Shown here: positions 46,709-59,309 of the stretch, one piece after another
Position numbering within the stretch: the first letter of the stretch is position 1
Layout of the letters: every line of letters begins with the position of its first letter
Assembly (NCBI RefSeq): GCF_016545825.1
Contig: NC_052612.1
Location: 51,443,738 to 51,507,737, forward strand
Direction: 5' to 3'
Source of the DNA: Eucalyptus grandis
Taxonomy: Eukaryota > Streptophyta > Magnoliopsida > Myrtales > Myrtaceae
Length of the DNA: 64,000 bases
Notes under the pieces: model-generated
What the model was told of the DNA's origin: nothing
Database searches by the model: none
What the model saw: the letters and a program-made list of their open reading frames with translations, nothing else
Program-made: the position numbers and the translations under genes

Positions 46709-49700
46709 TCACCTCAATTCGACATTCTCGTCCTCTCTGCATTCTCCCACATTCACTTCCATGGTGGACTTCTTCTTCGTCGGCAACACCATGCAGCAAT
46801 TTCTTCTAGGAGCCTGCACAACATACGCAAAACCACATTTTGATAGATCAGCAATTGAGCCTCCGCACGTACATGCAAAGGTTGTTTTCGCTATTTGTTA
46901 CCTTGTCCCATAAATGCGGGTCCGGCTTCTTGTGGACTTCCACCCTGCGAATCCTCGATGGGTCCGCGATCTTCCACTTGCAATCCGGGCTCGGCAACCC
47001 GTGCTGGACATACTCGCTGACCGTCGCATTCGTCCCCGCATCGTGTACCGCATCCGAGAGGAAGTAGACGAAGGGCTTTTCGCACGGGTTCTTGCTCAGG
47101 GGCCGGGTGTTGAACGTGAACCCGGCCGGGTCGGATCTCTTGTACCAATGGAGGAACGTTCTCGAGGGGGTCTCGACGTCCCGGGGCAGATGGATGCCAC
47201 GATATACCTGGACCGCATAGCCCCAGGAGACGGACACGGTCCAGCTCCGGGTCCGGTCGTAGCAAATGGACTGCTGTATGAGCGCAGCCGAGTCCAGTTC
47301 GAGCGGAGTCCGTAGCCTTTGCAGGGCTTGGAATTGGGTCTTTTCGGGGAAAATGGGCTCGATCACGTCCAAGTGGTGGAGCGAGATCAATGGCGTGATC
47401 GGGTGAGCAGCTAGGAGCCCAAATACGTTCCCGTACACGTCAAACTGAATCGACCCATTCAACAAGAAAAGGGAAACTTAGATAAAAAGGAAGCTGGAAA
47501 ATGTCTACCTAAGATCGAAGTGCAGTTACTCTATTAAGAAAAAAGGCGAACGGGGGAATTAAATATTCTCTTTTAGCTGTTTATTATAACAAATGAGATC
47601 TAGAAAAGTTCAATTTTAGAATTGGAAGAAACCTCAACCGCTGAATGTGGAGTCGACTGTCAGATTCAACAACTCCCGTGCAGTGGGAACTTTTTGAGCA
47701 ACCGATTTTGACAAGGAAAATGGATGAACAATTCAAGCCAATGGGTCGTTGGTTAGGTAAACAGGTAGTGCTTTTAGTTAGTGCAGAGGCTCCCTCGACC
47801 GTCCATTGACACGCTATGCCTATAGCAGCACCCTTCATCGATTTTCGACATCTAACTCTATTAGATCCACACCTGTCCGACTAGGTCAAACTTTGGAAGG
47901 CACAAGAAAAGGCAGGACCTATACGCACTAGCCAAGTGGATGATGCCCAAAAGAGTTGCCGGAACTTGTGCTAAATTCCCTCTCTTTTATCTTTCCGTCC
48001 GGTCCCACTTTGGACGGCCATTAACGGATGGGTTGATCGACCTTTGCTCGAACCACTTCGGTGACGTTATTCAATGCTTGTACTCAACATTTAATGAAAC
48101 AAGAAGGTTTTCCAGGAGCGTGCAGAACCACCTAGTGCCTGGACAGGTCTAACAACAATTAGAACGGAGGTCGCTCCATTGGATTGAGCGAGGGGTTTGA
48201 CGTTTTGAAATGGTTAAGTACATATTGTCCCTTGTCATCGTGAAGACATTTTCAAGTTTCTTCCCCAAGAAATGGTCACAACTCTAAACTATTGGTGCGT
48301 CGTATATCATCACGAGATGGTATCTTCGGATCGTCCAAAGTCCAAAACATCCTATTAGGCCGGCCGGAAAATTTAGGGTTTGCAGTGTTTTGACAGCGGC
48401 GTTGCTAGGCCTATGCACTTAATTGGAATGGATTCCACGTCCGGATTCCATTCCACATGATCCCCTAAGGTGAGGGCGTGTTTATCTAGACAACAGGCTT
48501 GGCTAAATTCTCGGGAAGTCTGAGAGAGAAGATTTATCATGACCGTGACAGAAAGCAATTCACTCCCTTAAAGGAAAAGCAAGAAATAAAGGGAAAAGGA
48601 TCCTTCATCGCGGATCGCGTGCTTTGTCGATAAAGAGATCCTTAGCTTAATATGTTGGATAGGACGCTCATGTCACAAGCTCTTTATCTGATGTGACCAC
48701 ATAAAACGAGAATGCATTTCCTCGATTCTTCTGGTCAAATCCGATGGAAATAGAGCTTTCGGCGTGCATCGCGCTTGCCTTTGTTTGAAATGAGTTAAGC
48801 TTTCCAGATATATTCCTCACACTGAAATTAATCAATTTGATAGAAGTTGGTTAAAGACTGACCTGGTGAAAACCCGGTTCTCGAGTGAGAGGGACGCCGA
48901 GCTCGGCCATGCACGCCTGAACCCGGTCGTCGGACCCGTAAAGGCCCGGGTACCGCCGGAGGCACCGGTCCTGCATCCGCTCGAGGGCTCTCGCCAGCGC
49001 GTAGCTGATGGCGAACCCACCGCCGCCGTACCCCATGTTGTATGAGAAGTATATGTTCTGCAGGTGGCTCTCCGACCAGCTCCCGATGTAGTAATACTGA
49101 TTATGATCGTATTTGGACAGCACCCTCACCAGGTTCTCCGCCACGAAGACGGTGTCGTCGTCCCCCATCACAAGCCACCTCACCTCTTCGCCGTCCAGCA
49201 GCCGGAAGGTCTCGGAGACCACGCGGGAGATCCGCACGGCGGAGTGGTCGCCCTTGGGGTTCTTGTACCTGAACCCCGACGTGTCGCTCGAGATCTTCAC
49301 GGGTGGCAAGAGGGTCGAGTCGTCCTGGCCACCCGCGGCGTCGCGTCGGGGCGGCGGCTCGTCGAGCCACACGACGCCACGCATCCGGTCCGGTTGCCAC
49401 CAGATCTTGAGGTAGTCCTTGCGGTGGTGCCATAGTTTGGCCGAGGAGGCTATGCCGAAAACGATGTGGTGGAGGGCCGTTGGGGTTGGAGGCGGAGAGA
49501 GTGCTTGTGCTTGTGCTTGTGCTTGGTGGTGGTGATCGGAATTATCAATATGAGAAGTATCACAGGAGGAGGAGGAGGAATGAGCAGAGTAGAGGAATTG
49601 GAGGGAGTAAAGGAAGTAAGAGAGAGAGAAGAAGGCGAAGAAGAAGGTGATGAGCTTTGGGAGAGAGTAAGGGTGGGAGCTCTTCATGTTGTACTGTCGG

Positions 49701-49735
49701 TCCCATGAATCTGGGTCCTTCGAGGTTTCTCTCAT
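46709..49735 (-). CDS. DUF604 family glycosyltransferase-like protein (type II membrane)
   Basis: This plant-specific family is related to beta-1,3-galactosyltransferases of the Fringe type (GT31-like) and is probably Golgi-resident. The acceptor is unknown. Three exons on the minus strand are 49735-48863, 47444-46902 and 46813-46709, all phase 0, giving 506 aa. An N-terminal cytosolic tail is followed by one membrane segment at about residues 28-50, then a His/Gln-Ala-rich stem (68-80). The catalytic-type DDD motif (VMGDDDTVFV) is at residues 192-194, and YGGGGFAISYALARAL and GFHQFDVYGNVFGLLAAHP follow. The C-terminus APRRNCCMVLP is encoded by exon 3, which is only 35 codons and easily missed because exon 2 reads on to an in-frame stop at 46848. 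I prefer the start MRETSKDPDSWDRQ. An upstream in-frame Met at 49864 would add 43 residues, and a downstream Met at 49687 is the minimal start. No disruption is seen. Confidence 0.92.
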
Positions 49736-51844
49736 GGATTCATGTGGATTTTTTTTTAGGTACAAGGAAATGACGGCCACGGAACTCGACTCAGCACGGC
49801 ATACACGCGTATAAGATCCTTCTCCCTCTTTCTCGCCTAACCTAAGAAGCAAACTCCTTATCAATATGTTGAGATTATTCTACACGATGGACTAATTCAA
49901 TTGGACTTGTTCATCGAATCCATCCGCAGCGGGGCGTCGCTCGCTTTTTCCCTACCTTTTGTTGTTTGCTCGATGTACGGCTATATTCGTTGAGAAAATG
50001 ACACCCCCCCCGGGGATTTGAGTTAGGATCTATTCTCATTTGAAGAATTTGTGCAAAAATGTCGTGCCTACTTTGACTCGTAGCAGGCGGTATCCACTAA
50101 AAGTTGCGGTATGTCTTGTAAAAGTTTATATTGTTGGTGACAAAGTTTATGGTTTCATCGAGCCCATCAATTTGCTAAACAAAACAAAAAAAAACAAGAT
50201 TACTTGAATAGATATCCCAGGTAAGGATTTTCTATTTCTTTTTTTGTATGTATCACTTGCATAGAATAGTGATGCGTGTCATTGATTTTTTTTTTTTAAG
50301 TAAGTATGCGTGATTATCAGCCTGAACGTGCCCAACGAGATACAGATTAAACTGAACTTCACATATTAAGTGACCAAAGTGTTCTATAAATTATTAAGTG
50401 AAAGAATCAATCATGGTCCCCAATCGAATGTTGGTAGAAGTTATTTTTCGTGGAACCCAGCCGCGGACCTCAATGTTTCTTGGTTCTTTAGTTGAACGAG
50501 GAGGACACTTTTGATCTGATCCAATGAAATGAGTTGGCGATGGGCAAATTTCACCCATCATATCATAATTTTTCATTGATAATCCAATTAAAGCAGAACC
50601 ACACATTTGTAACCCTTTTTTTTATGAATATTTTATTTCTTGGTCCCATTCTATATTTGAGAGCACCTTGAATTGATCCTAAAGAATCCACTCCCAATTT
50701 TAAAGTAATTAGGTAGAATAGTAAATGCATATGTGTCTATCCTTGGACCCTATACTTAAATGACGTGATAACCATTACCTGAGTAATCATCGGCTATTGA
50801 CCTTTTATAGCATGAATTACATGAAAGAAGTGTTGCTGGTGTATATGTACAGCCCAAATGTACTAAGTTTAAGTTCAAGTTAAGGCATAGACGAAAAAAG
50901 AAGGATAGAATGCAAGAGTCAAGTTATATCAAATTAACCTTGATCTAGAGCTCATCTAGCCTGATTTTGATTTGATATCTGTAATAGTTGGTCTCGTTGT
51001 GAGATATATTGGGGGCTAAGGTGTATCAAGTTCAATCTTCGTCTAGAGCTCATCCAACCTAATTTCGACTTGATGTGGGTAATAGTTGGTCTTTGATCCA
51101 AGTAAAGAGTAGGAGCAGCTCGATCTACCTGAGCTAATTCCAATGAAGTTCATTTCCCATGCGCGCAGTCCAATTTCCTCTACTTTAGACGTACTCGTCC
51201 TTTAATTTCTTTTACTTTGAAGCACAGTCCTTCCATCTCCTTTAAGCCTCGTTTCCGTAATTTTCCTTTTATTCCAAGCACTTTACTCTGAGGAGCTGGC
51301 GGCCTATCTTTCACTCAAATCCATTTCCATTCGATATGCAAAACTTGCCTTTTGGAACTATGATCACATTGTCATCGAGCACTAACAAGAGAACAATGTT
51401 TTTTGGTTTGTTTTCCCAATCGCCTCTTTGTCACATTAGCCAAGGCCGAGTCAGACCCAATTCGTGCTTGATCCTTTTTCTCGCATGGTCAATAACGTTG
51501 TCAAAGGAAGGCCGATGCAGACTCAAGTCTGGGCTGACCATCGAACTTTTCCTTTCGATTCGACGCACGGGCCCTTGGGCCCAATATGAAACGCAGGATA
51601 TGTTGTAAAAGCAAGCTGCTTGATCTTGGAATCTTGACCGATGGACGATGGACGGTGACTTACTTTCGAATAGATAACTAGAGAATGTTGATATCCTCCT
51701 GATGCCGTCTGCAATGCTTTATTCGAGCCCATATGTTAAGTATTTACTGTAGTGATATCACTAGATGGTGATGATTTATTCTCTTTTACCAGTATTGTGC
51801 TCTACGCTCCTATTTTTTAGATGAACTCATTTTTGCTATTTCCC
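49736..51844. other. Intergenic region upstream of the DUF604 gene
   Basis: The DUF604 promoter should lie at the left edge. A tandem-like similarity is visible between 50935-51000 and 51020-51090 (both contain AGAGCTCATC-AACCTRATTT and GTAATAGTTGGTCT). No gene was recognised. Confidence 0.5.
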
Positions 51845-52250
51845 AATTGGGCAAATGACACAAATAATCATGAACTTTGGGTTAATGTGCAACGCGGTCC
51901 CCGAATTTTTAATTTTTTCATATAATTCATGAACTTTGGTTAAATGTGTAATGTGATTTTTGAACTTTAGTCCAATATGCAATGTCATCATTGAACATTT
52001 AATTTATTTAATGTTGTTCATAAACTTTGGTACATATTCAATTTAGTTCTTAAACTATACAGCAGCATTCTCTTTGAACTTGAACTTAATATTGAATATT
52101 TTCATATAATTCATAAACTAAATTGAACATGTATTAAAAGTTCATGAACCACATTGAACAAATTAAAAATTCAAGAATGACATTGCACATTAAGTTAAAG
52201 TTTATGAATCGCATTACACACTCGGCCAAAATTCATGGACTATTTAGTAA
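51845..52250. mobile_element. Foldback/MITE-like AT-rich inverted-repeat element
   Basis: The left part (GGCAAATGACACAAATAATCATGAACTTTGG and repeated CATGAACTTTGG) is mirrored at the right by CCAAAATTCATGGACTATTTAGTAAAT and repeated TTCATGAACCACATT. The whole 400-bp segment could fold into a long hairpin. No coding capacity is present, and the exact termini and target duplication are unclear. Confidence 0.6.
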
Positions 52251-52458
52251 ATCTCAAGCTCCCAACTACATGTAACAATGGTAACACCACACAACATAAT
52301 TTTGCATGATGATTTTTGTTGGTCTGATCTAACCAAACCAATTCACCTGTCCGACATGATTCGTGAATTAGATGTGATTTGCTATTGAAATGACTAAAGT
52401 AAGAGAGATGTGTCCGTAAAAAGCCATATGATTGTCTAGAATTGAAATCATACGACAT

Positions 52459-53236
52459 AGAGCGCGTTTGGTAATGCTTTTGTTCCTAATAACAATTTTT
52501 AATAAAAAATGATTCTTTTTTATTTTGTTCCCGAAAACAATTTCTAAGCAAAAGAACGCATTTAGTAACTGCACAACATTTTCGATTCTGGAATAAAATT
52601 GCGCTGACTCGTACTCAAAATTTCTACTCCAAATTATTTTCTTTTTATTTTTAAATAATTTTATTACTTTTTTCCTCTCTTTTTTTTTCCTTCTTTTCTT
52701 TTTTTCATTTCTTCTTCTTCTTCAAGTCGCCGGTCACCGGCCTTGGGATGATCGGCAACCGGCTAGATAAGGGCTAGCGACCTCACTAAAGCGTCGCCGA
52801 CCCTCGGCAAGGTCAACCCTTGTCGATCGAGCCTTGTCGACAACTGGGCGAGCCTTGGCGAGGCTGGCCGAGCCTCGCTAGTGGCCGAGAGAGGCCCGGG
52901 TGAGGCCCACCTCGCCAATGGCTAGGCTTGTCTCCGACGAGCTCGCCAGACCGGTTGTTGACAACCTGCAACGGTGGGTGGCGGTGGGCGGCAAATAGCA
53001 ACGGACGGCAACAGATGAAGAAGAAGAAAAAATGAAGAAGAACAAGAAAAAGAGAAAATAAGTGCTTGATTCTAGAATTGTTTTCGGGAACAAGAATTAA
53101 CTTTTTTTTATTTTCGATTATACTCAAAATCTGTTCTTAAGAACAAAAATTTTACCAAACGCATTTTTGTTCCAAAACTACTCTTGGAAACAAAAGAACA
53201 AAAACAAATACTGTTTGGCAAGTTGCCAAATAGCCC
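52459..53236. mobile_element. TIR element with GC-rich core
   Basis: The left arm GCGTTTGGTAATGCTTTTGTTCC and right arm AAATTTTACCAAACGCATTTTTGTTCC are inverted relatives, and CCCGAAAACAATT / AATTGTTTTCGGG is a second inverted pair. The interior 52725-53010 is GC-rich with reiterated GCGAGGC/GCCGAGCC and CTCGCC words, like the cores at 33030-33420 and 54100-54230. No transposase is encoded. Confidence 0.7.
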
Positions 53237-53750
53237 CATAGCAAATGTATACATGTAGATTACTAGTTCTTTCTCCATTCCTGATGTCCCAACTTTGTTT
53301 CCGGTTCCTAAATTCACCAGTAGCATCACATAAAGATGTCAATGGATGAAGGGGGGCTTATCTTTTTCGGCGTGAGAAGGGGTAGGTGATAAAAAAAAAA
53401 GCCATAGCCTCGTCCAGCACCCACTCCACTCCACTAATGGGTCGGCGATCGACTAGTAGTTTTGCTCAATTGGAAATGTCTCTCCGCCCACAGAAAAGAA
53501 AAGTACTCCTCCTCTCGAAAGAAAGAGACCCGTAAGATGCATGTGAAGTGCTGCACGCCTTTCGTGCATAGACAAAAAGTGTTAAATTCCATCAAGTCCA
53601 CTCCGAGGCAGCATTTCCCCACGATTGGAAAGAGAGCTCGCCACACTCCAACGAGTTGGAGATAAAACAAAGGCTGTATTACATGGACCTCAAAAATGAC
53701 TGATGCACGAACCACCGCACGAAAAGGATGGAGTTGGCGTAGTATGCGTT
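53237..53750. other. Intergenic, no gene seen
   Basis: Unique sequence between two TIR elements. The only open frames are short and lack recognisable domains. Confidence 0.5.
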
Positions 53751-53759
53751 TCTTGCATT

Positions 53760-54478
53760 GAAAAAATTATCTAAAAAATCTTCAATTTATTGTGCAGCGG
53801 CCAGTTCAATCATAAACCAATTAATTATATCAATTTAATCATAAAATTTTTTATACCTTATTCAATTTAACTATAAATCTTTCAATTATGTTAATTTATT
53901 TGTAAACATTTTGATAATTTGTCAATTGAATCATCAATTTTTTAATGATTTGTCAATTGAGTCATTCTAATCAATTTTGATCTGGAATTGCTCACTTGAT
54001 AGTCTAATCGAGCCAAATGTCCTACGTGGCATGATTATCGCTAACATGGACAATGTTTGCATTTAAAAAAATTTTTTTTTTTTTTCCTTTTTCCCTTACC
54101 TTGAGCAATGGCATCCCTCGCCAGGCTAGATGAGGGCCTCCCGAGGGCGACCCTCATCGACCCAGGCACGGGCGCCCTTTGCCTAAGGTCTTGATGAGGC
54201 GTGGCGATGGTTGGCAGAGGGAAAAAGGGAAAAAAGAAAAGACAAAAATAATAAATTAAAAAAAAGAATTATTCATGTCAGTGCTAACCACACCACACAA
54301 GATGGCTTGCATTGACTAGACTATCACATAAGCAGTTTTTAACCAAAATTGATCGAATTTATTAAATTAGCAAATTGTCAAAAGGTTTAAGACTAAAATG
54401 ATAAATCATCAAAATGTTTATATTTAAATTGACACAATTGAAAGGTTCAGAACTAGGATTTTTTGGACAATTTTTCCT
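53760..54478. mobile_element. TIR element with GC-rich core (same style as 32737-33690)
   Basis: The left end GAAAAAATTATCTAAAAAATC is the inverse of the right end GATTTTTTGGACAATTTTTCC. The arms carry ATTAATTATATCAATTTAATCAT and CAATTGAGTCATT-type words. The core (54090-54235) is GC-rich. Flanks tcttgcatt (53751-53759) and ccttgcatt (54479-54487) form a 9-bp target duplication with one mismatch. Confidence 0.75.
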
Positions 54479-54487
54479 CCTTGCATT

Positions 54488-55880
54488 TGCATGTGAATCA
54501 ATCGTATTGTTAAGAGTAGACCCCCTTTGGAGGACCCATCATAGAGCAAACTAGGGTATGCACCGATTGTAATGATTCGGCCAATGGTCCTGGCTCAAGG
54601 ATCCTGCGGCGTGAGCGTCGTCTCAGCCAAACACCGGACACATGCATACCATACCAAGTCTTCTTGATGTAGACAATATACATCTAGTAATTCTCCACAA
54701 GAGATGGATGCAAATTACACGAACTCTTATCCACAAATTTCCCACGCGGAACTACTTCGTTTCAATCTAATCGTTTCTTTTTGTTTACCAAGGCATTCAC
54801 CTTCGTTTGCATCGCAACAGAAAGAATACCAGGAAGAGAGACTAGAATGGGAACATCTAAGAATGCTCCAATCCAATTGGTGCTTGCCTTGCCTGAGCTT
54901 GTTTGGTCGGGCAAGGGACGGCTAGAGAATGGGGCGGAGGAGAATGGAGGATTGGACCCCTCAAGATGGGGGGCAATCATGGAGCAGGGCATCGCCCGTG
55001 AAGAAGTGGGTCGGCGTCAGTGGGAGTGTAATGGGCAACTCAAAAGCGGGGGGAGGCTCACGAGATCGGATGACAAAAAATAATTCGGGAAGACGACACG
55101 AAAGTGAACCCTCAGCGGGACCCTCCTGACTGCCGCTCTCCAACGCTAGGTAGTCCAAAATGCGAGCTCGCTCGAGCCCGTGTCACATGCCCACAGTTCG
55201 ATTTTTCCCTGCTCGCCGAATCATCAGGTGCTGGATATGCTATCTTATTTCCGTCGATCCTTCACATGGCCTAACATCCGGAACGAGGTCGATGCTTGTC
55301 CCACTATTGAGCAAACCTATAATCTGTGGCTAAAGCCTAACATAGTTGATAAGAGCTAATTAATTACTCGGGGGGTATCTAAATCGAGAGAAAAGCTGGT
55401 CTTAATGAGATTCTTGCCACATGGTGCTTTCAAGCAAGAACGACGAGATGACGAAGGGAATGGTGATCATGTGACTAATCGAGGCGGTGGCTGTGACTGC
55501 GACAAAGACGAAGATGAAGACGAAGGCCAGGAGAAGGAATAGCCATAGAGCAGGCTCTTATCTGCTTTCCCAATGCGTTGAAACATGTCGTCAGCTATAC
55601 CCAGCATAATAGCCACTCCATGGCCTTCCACGCTTCAATCACGGCTGCTGCTCGATAAATTACGGATAATTTTTCAACTTTTTCTATCAGTTAATCCCTT
55701 CTTTTCAAATATTTCTCAGGTCACGAGAAGCAAATACGTCAATTTTTCAAAATGTGGGAAGACCCTGACAAGCATTCCTTCGCTTCAAAGAGACAAACAG
55801 CGACAGCGAAAAACGAAAAAGAAAATAGAAAAAAGAAAAGCAGAAGCACAACACAACAAACGCACTTCCCTTTTTTCTGC
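54488..55880. other. Intergenic region upstream of the first GH28 gene
   Basis: No supported gene. On the minus strand, 55545-55380 reads as a short hydrophobic frame (LWLFLLLAFVFIFVFVAVTATAS) between stops. It could be a gene relic but has no match I can name. The promoter of the GH28 gene occupies the right end. Confidence 0.5.
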
Positions 55881-55881
55881 C

Positions 55882-55889
55882 TATAAATA
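55882..55889 (+). promoter_or_regulatory. Probable TATA box of the first GH28 gene
   Basis: TATAAATA lies about 225 bp upstream of the start codon. A 5'-leader intron (55961-56105, GTGAGT...TTGCAG) separates it from the ATG, so the spliced leader would be short. Confidence 0.7.
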
Positions 55890-56108
55890 CTTCATCCGTC
55901 ACACCCACTCTGCACAAAACACCCGAAACTGTATCGCCTACCGCAACCTCGAACTCGCCCGTGAGTTCCTTCCCCTCTTACCCTCATCGTCGCCTCTCTC
56001 TCTCCTTTTTCATCTTTCTCTTTCCCACGTTCTGCATTCTTTAAAGGAATAAAACATTTTCCGTTTTTGACATCGCCTGTGCGATCTGGCGTTCTTGTTT
56101 TGCAGGGG

Positions 56109-59090
56109 ATGATGATGAAGATGACGTCGCTTCTCTCGGTGGCGGTTTTGGTGTTCTTGGCTTATGGAGGGGCGGAGGGAAGGAACATGAGGAGGCTGGA
56201 CGCGTTGGAGTACACGGCGATGAATTGCCGGGCGCACAGCGCGTCGCTGACCGACTTCGGGGCCGTCGGGGACGGGCAGACGTCGAACACCAAGGCCTTC
56301 AAGGCCGCCGTCGATCAGCTGAGCAAGTTCGCGGACGACGGCGGCGTGCAGCTGTACGTCCCCGCGGGGAAGTGGCTGACGGGGAGCTTCAGCCTCGTCA
56401 GCCACTTCACGCTCTACCTCCACCGCGATGCCGTTCTCCTTGCTTCCCAGGTTGGTTATTCTTCATCCGTAAAACAAGAGAACATTTCCTTTTTGTTTTA
56501 CCTTCCTAAGTTTTTATTTATTTAGGTTAAATTGGATTTTATAATTACGTAGAACTTTTCAAATATACGATGTAGAACGGAGTGGAGTGGACATATAAAA
56601 GTTTTTTTTAATGAAAAGTGATATTCGCGTAACCAAGATTTTGTTGGATTTATTGGTTTTCTTTGATAATATTGTTTTTCTTTGGGCCATAAAAAAGTTC
56701 ATTTATCTACATAAATATATATTTTGCATTTTACTTGGGTGGCCGGGTGTTACTGGTCCCATCTTTTTAGGCTGATTTATCTCCAATAACTATTGGTCGT
56801 TTCTTGGAGGATCTGAATGGGTCATTAAAAAGGATTTATCGGTTCGTAACCGACAGTCAATAAAAGTCAACCAAAAAGGAAATGAAACCCATAGAAGTTC
56901 ATTGTCACATTAAATGATGTGTGACCACATGAAACTTTGTACAACCGGTCTTCATAGTATTTTTATGCTAGCGGCCTTATTCAATGTTTTCTTTACCATG
57001 TTTCCTATTCCTCGTATGTTTGTACTTTTACCTTTTTCTTCCGCGGAGATGCAAAAAAGCTGATTCGCCGAAGAGGTTTTCACTTTTTCCTTGATTTCTC
57101 GAGGGACCGAGCCACCACCACTTAGATATCTATCAAGGGATTCCCGTAAAAATGCCCTTTACCAGATAAGGTTTGTGTCAAAAATAGGTAAACCAGACTT
57201 AAAAATTCGAGCCTGCTCAGTCGGGCCTAGCTTAGTTCGATTTCGACACAATCTACGAAGAAGTCGAGTGAGCAATGATCCACATGTACAATTAGTCCAC
57301 GACCTAGGAAGAGCCTGAACAGCCCTCTACTTCACTAAAGGCGAGTTCTTGTTAGAGAGTCCATTGGCATGAACTTCAGATGCGCCATTAAGGCTCATGA
57401 TCCGGTAATCGATTAGGGTGCACAAACTATTCGCTCGGTGAATTAGTCCAGTGTTTCAAGAGTCTCGAGTTCTAGGGCTATATTAACAAGCAAAAAACTA
57501 TCTAAAGAAGAGCTTAATTTGTGCATATTCTAACTACAGAGTGTGTTGTGCTCTGGGGTGTGTACAGGACATGACGGAGTGGCCTGCGCTCAAGCCATTG
57601 CCCTCCTATGGCAGAGGAAGGGATGCAGCTGCTGGGAGGTATCAAAGCCTCATCTTTGGCACCAATCTCACCGATGTCATCGTTACCGGTAAATCCCACC
57701 CGCTTGATTTCTCTTTAACTTCCTCGTTTTCGTGGTCCGGTTCGCTTTGTACAATCCCCGATTCGCTCATCACAGTCTCTTTGAACCAGGGGACAACGGG
57801 ACTATTGACGGTCAGGGCGCCTTCTGGTGGCAGAAGTTCCACGGCGGCAAGCTGAAATACACCCGCCCCTACCTGATCGAGTTCATGTTCTCCGATACCA
57901 TCCAGATCTCGAACTTGACCCTCCTCAATTCACCATCCTGGAATGTTCACCCTGTCTATAGCAGGTACAATCTCACCACCTTTCTGCATTCGTCAAAATT
58001 CTGGTCTACATACTCAATTCTCGAGCCATTACAGTACAGCAACCTCCCAAGAACTATCATCTATCTTCTTAATCTAAGCAGCTGACCTGAGTCACTAATT
58101 AAATTTGGAGGAACGAAAGTAACTGATGAACAAATGAATGGTTATTGCAGCAACATTCTCGTGCAACGCATCACCATTCTCGCCCCGGTCAAGTCCCCAA
58201 ACACCGACGGGATCAATCCAGGTTCGTCATCATCTATTCTTTTCCCTGGGCCATCAGCAAATTTCTTCTTTCCTTCCTTGGCCAGTCACCTTACCATGAG
58301 TTCAGTTTTGTTAGCCTTTAAATTCGAACTTTGACGACAAACTACCTGTTTCTAACTGATGCTCTTGCTTATGCAAGCTCAGATTCATGCACGAATGTGA
58401 GGATTGAAGACTGCTACATAGTCTCAGGGGACGATTGCGTCGCAGTCAAGAGCGGATGGGATGAATATGGCATTGCTTTCGGAATGCCGACGCAGCAACT
58501 CATTATCCGACGGCTCACCTGTATCTCCCCCTACAGTGCTACCATCGCCCTAGGCAGCGAAATGTCTGGAGGAATCCGAGATGTTAGGCTGAAGACATTG
58601 TCGCCATCAACACCGAATCAGGCATAAGAATCAAGACCGCCGTAGGAAGAGGAGCTTATATCAAGGACATCTATGTGAAAAGATGACTATGCACACCATG
58701 AAATGGGCTTTCAAAATGGACGGAGATTACAAATCGCATCCTGATAACAAATATGATCCAAACGCGCTCCCAGTGATCCAGAACATAAACTATAGGGACA
58801 TGGTGGCCGAAAATGTTAGCGTCGCCGCTAGATTCAATGGAATCGCAGGGGATAAATTCACTGGAATCTGCATGGCAAATGTGACGCTTGGCATGACTGC
58901 CAAGCACAAGAAGTACCCATGGACCTGCACGGACGTGCAAGGGATGACAAGTGGGGTCACGCCGCCCCCATGCGACTCGTTGCCAGACCAGGGGCCGGAG
59001 AAAATTTCGGCTTGCGATTTTCCAGCTAATAGTCTGCCTATTGATGAAGTACAACTAAAGCAGTGTAGTTACAGTATGAGTTACTTCTGA
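56109..59090 (+). pseudogene. Polygalacturonase-like (GH28) gene disrupted by two 1-bp deletions
   Basis: The family comprises secreted right-handed beta-helix glycosidases acting on cell-wall pectin. Exons: 56109-56450, 57568-57688, 57790-57964, 58151-58221, 58383-59090. The first four match the downstream paralogue in phase and nearly in length (121, 175 and 71 nt for exons 2-4). A signal peptide (LLSVAVLVFLAYGGAEG) precedes the mature chain. The GH28 motif NTDG is at residues 230-233 and GDD at 252-254. In exon 5 one base is missing at about 58586 (GATGTTAGGCTGAAG, where the paralogue reads RAED) and one at about 58682 (AAAAGATGACT, paralogue GMKMHTMKW). Reading straight through gives a 317-residue product ending at 58627 that lacks the RIK motif. 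The distal part resumes in another frame up to a normal stop at 59090. Full length would be about 472 aa. Either a recent pseudogene or assembly error; splice sites are all intact. It is similar to Arabidopsis At3g61490 from memory. Confidence 0.85.
56460..57540. other. Large first intron of the GH28 gene
   Basis: AT-rich, with no nested gene found. The last ~180 bp (from 57390) are duplicated at 25590-25765 as part of the fragment between the FRO genes. Confidence 0.7.
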
Positions 59091-59309
59091 GTTCTCTCAT
59101 AAACTCGTGTAAACCAATATCTGCTTTCTTAATAGAAAAGCTTCCCTCTGAATTTCGTCCCTTTGTCTTTTTGCATCCGTTACAACCAAGAGATTTATCG
59201 AAAGTAAGTTTCTTGCACAACAATGGTTATGAAGAAACTAGCTCAATAAGCACTCTAGACCATCTTTTTTGCCTTTCGTTTGCCAATAAAACATTTCAAC
59301 ATATGAGAA

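Noticed and set aside
49042..49435. Plus-strand frames opposite DUF604 exon 1
   Set aside because: Antisense shadows of a GC-rich exon.
55380..55545. Hydrophobic minus-strand frame resembling a membrane segment
   Set aside because: Only about 50 codons between stops, with no start, family match or convincing splice partners.
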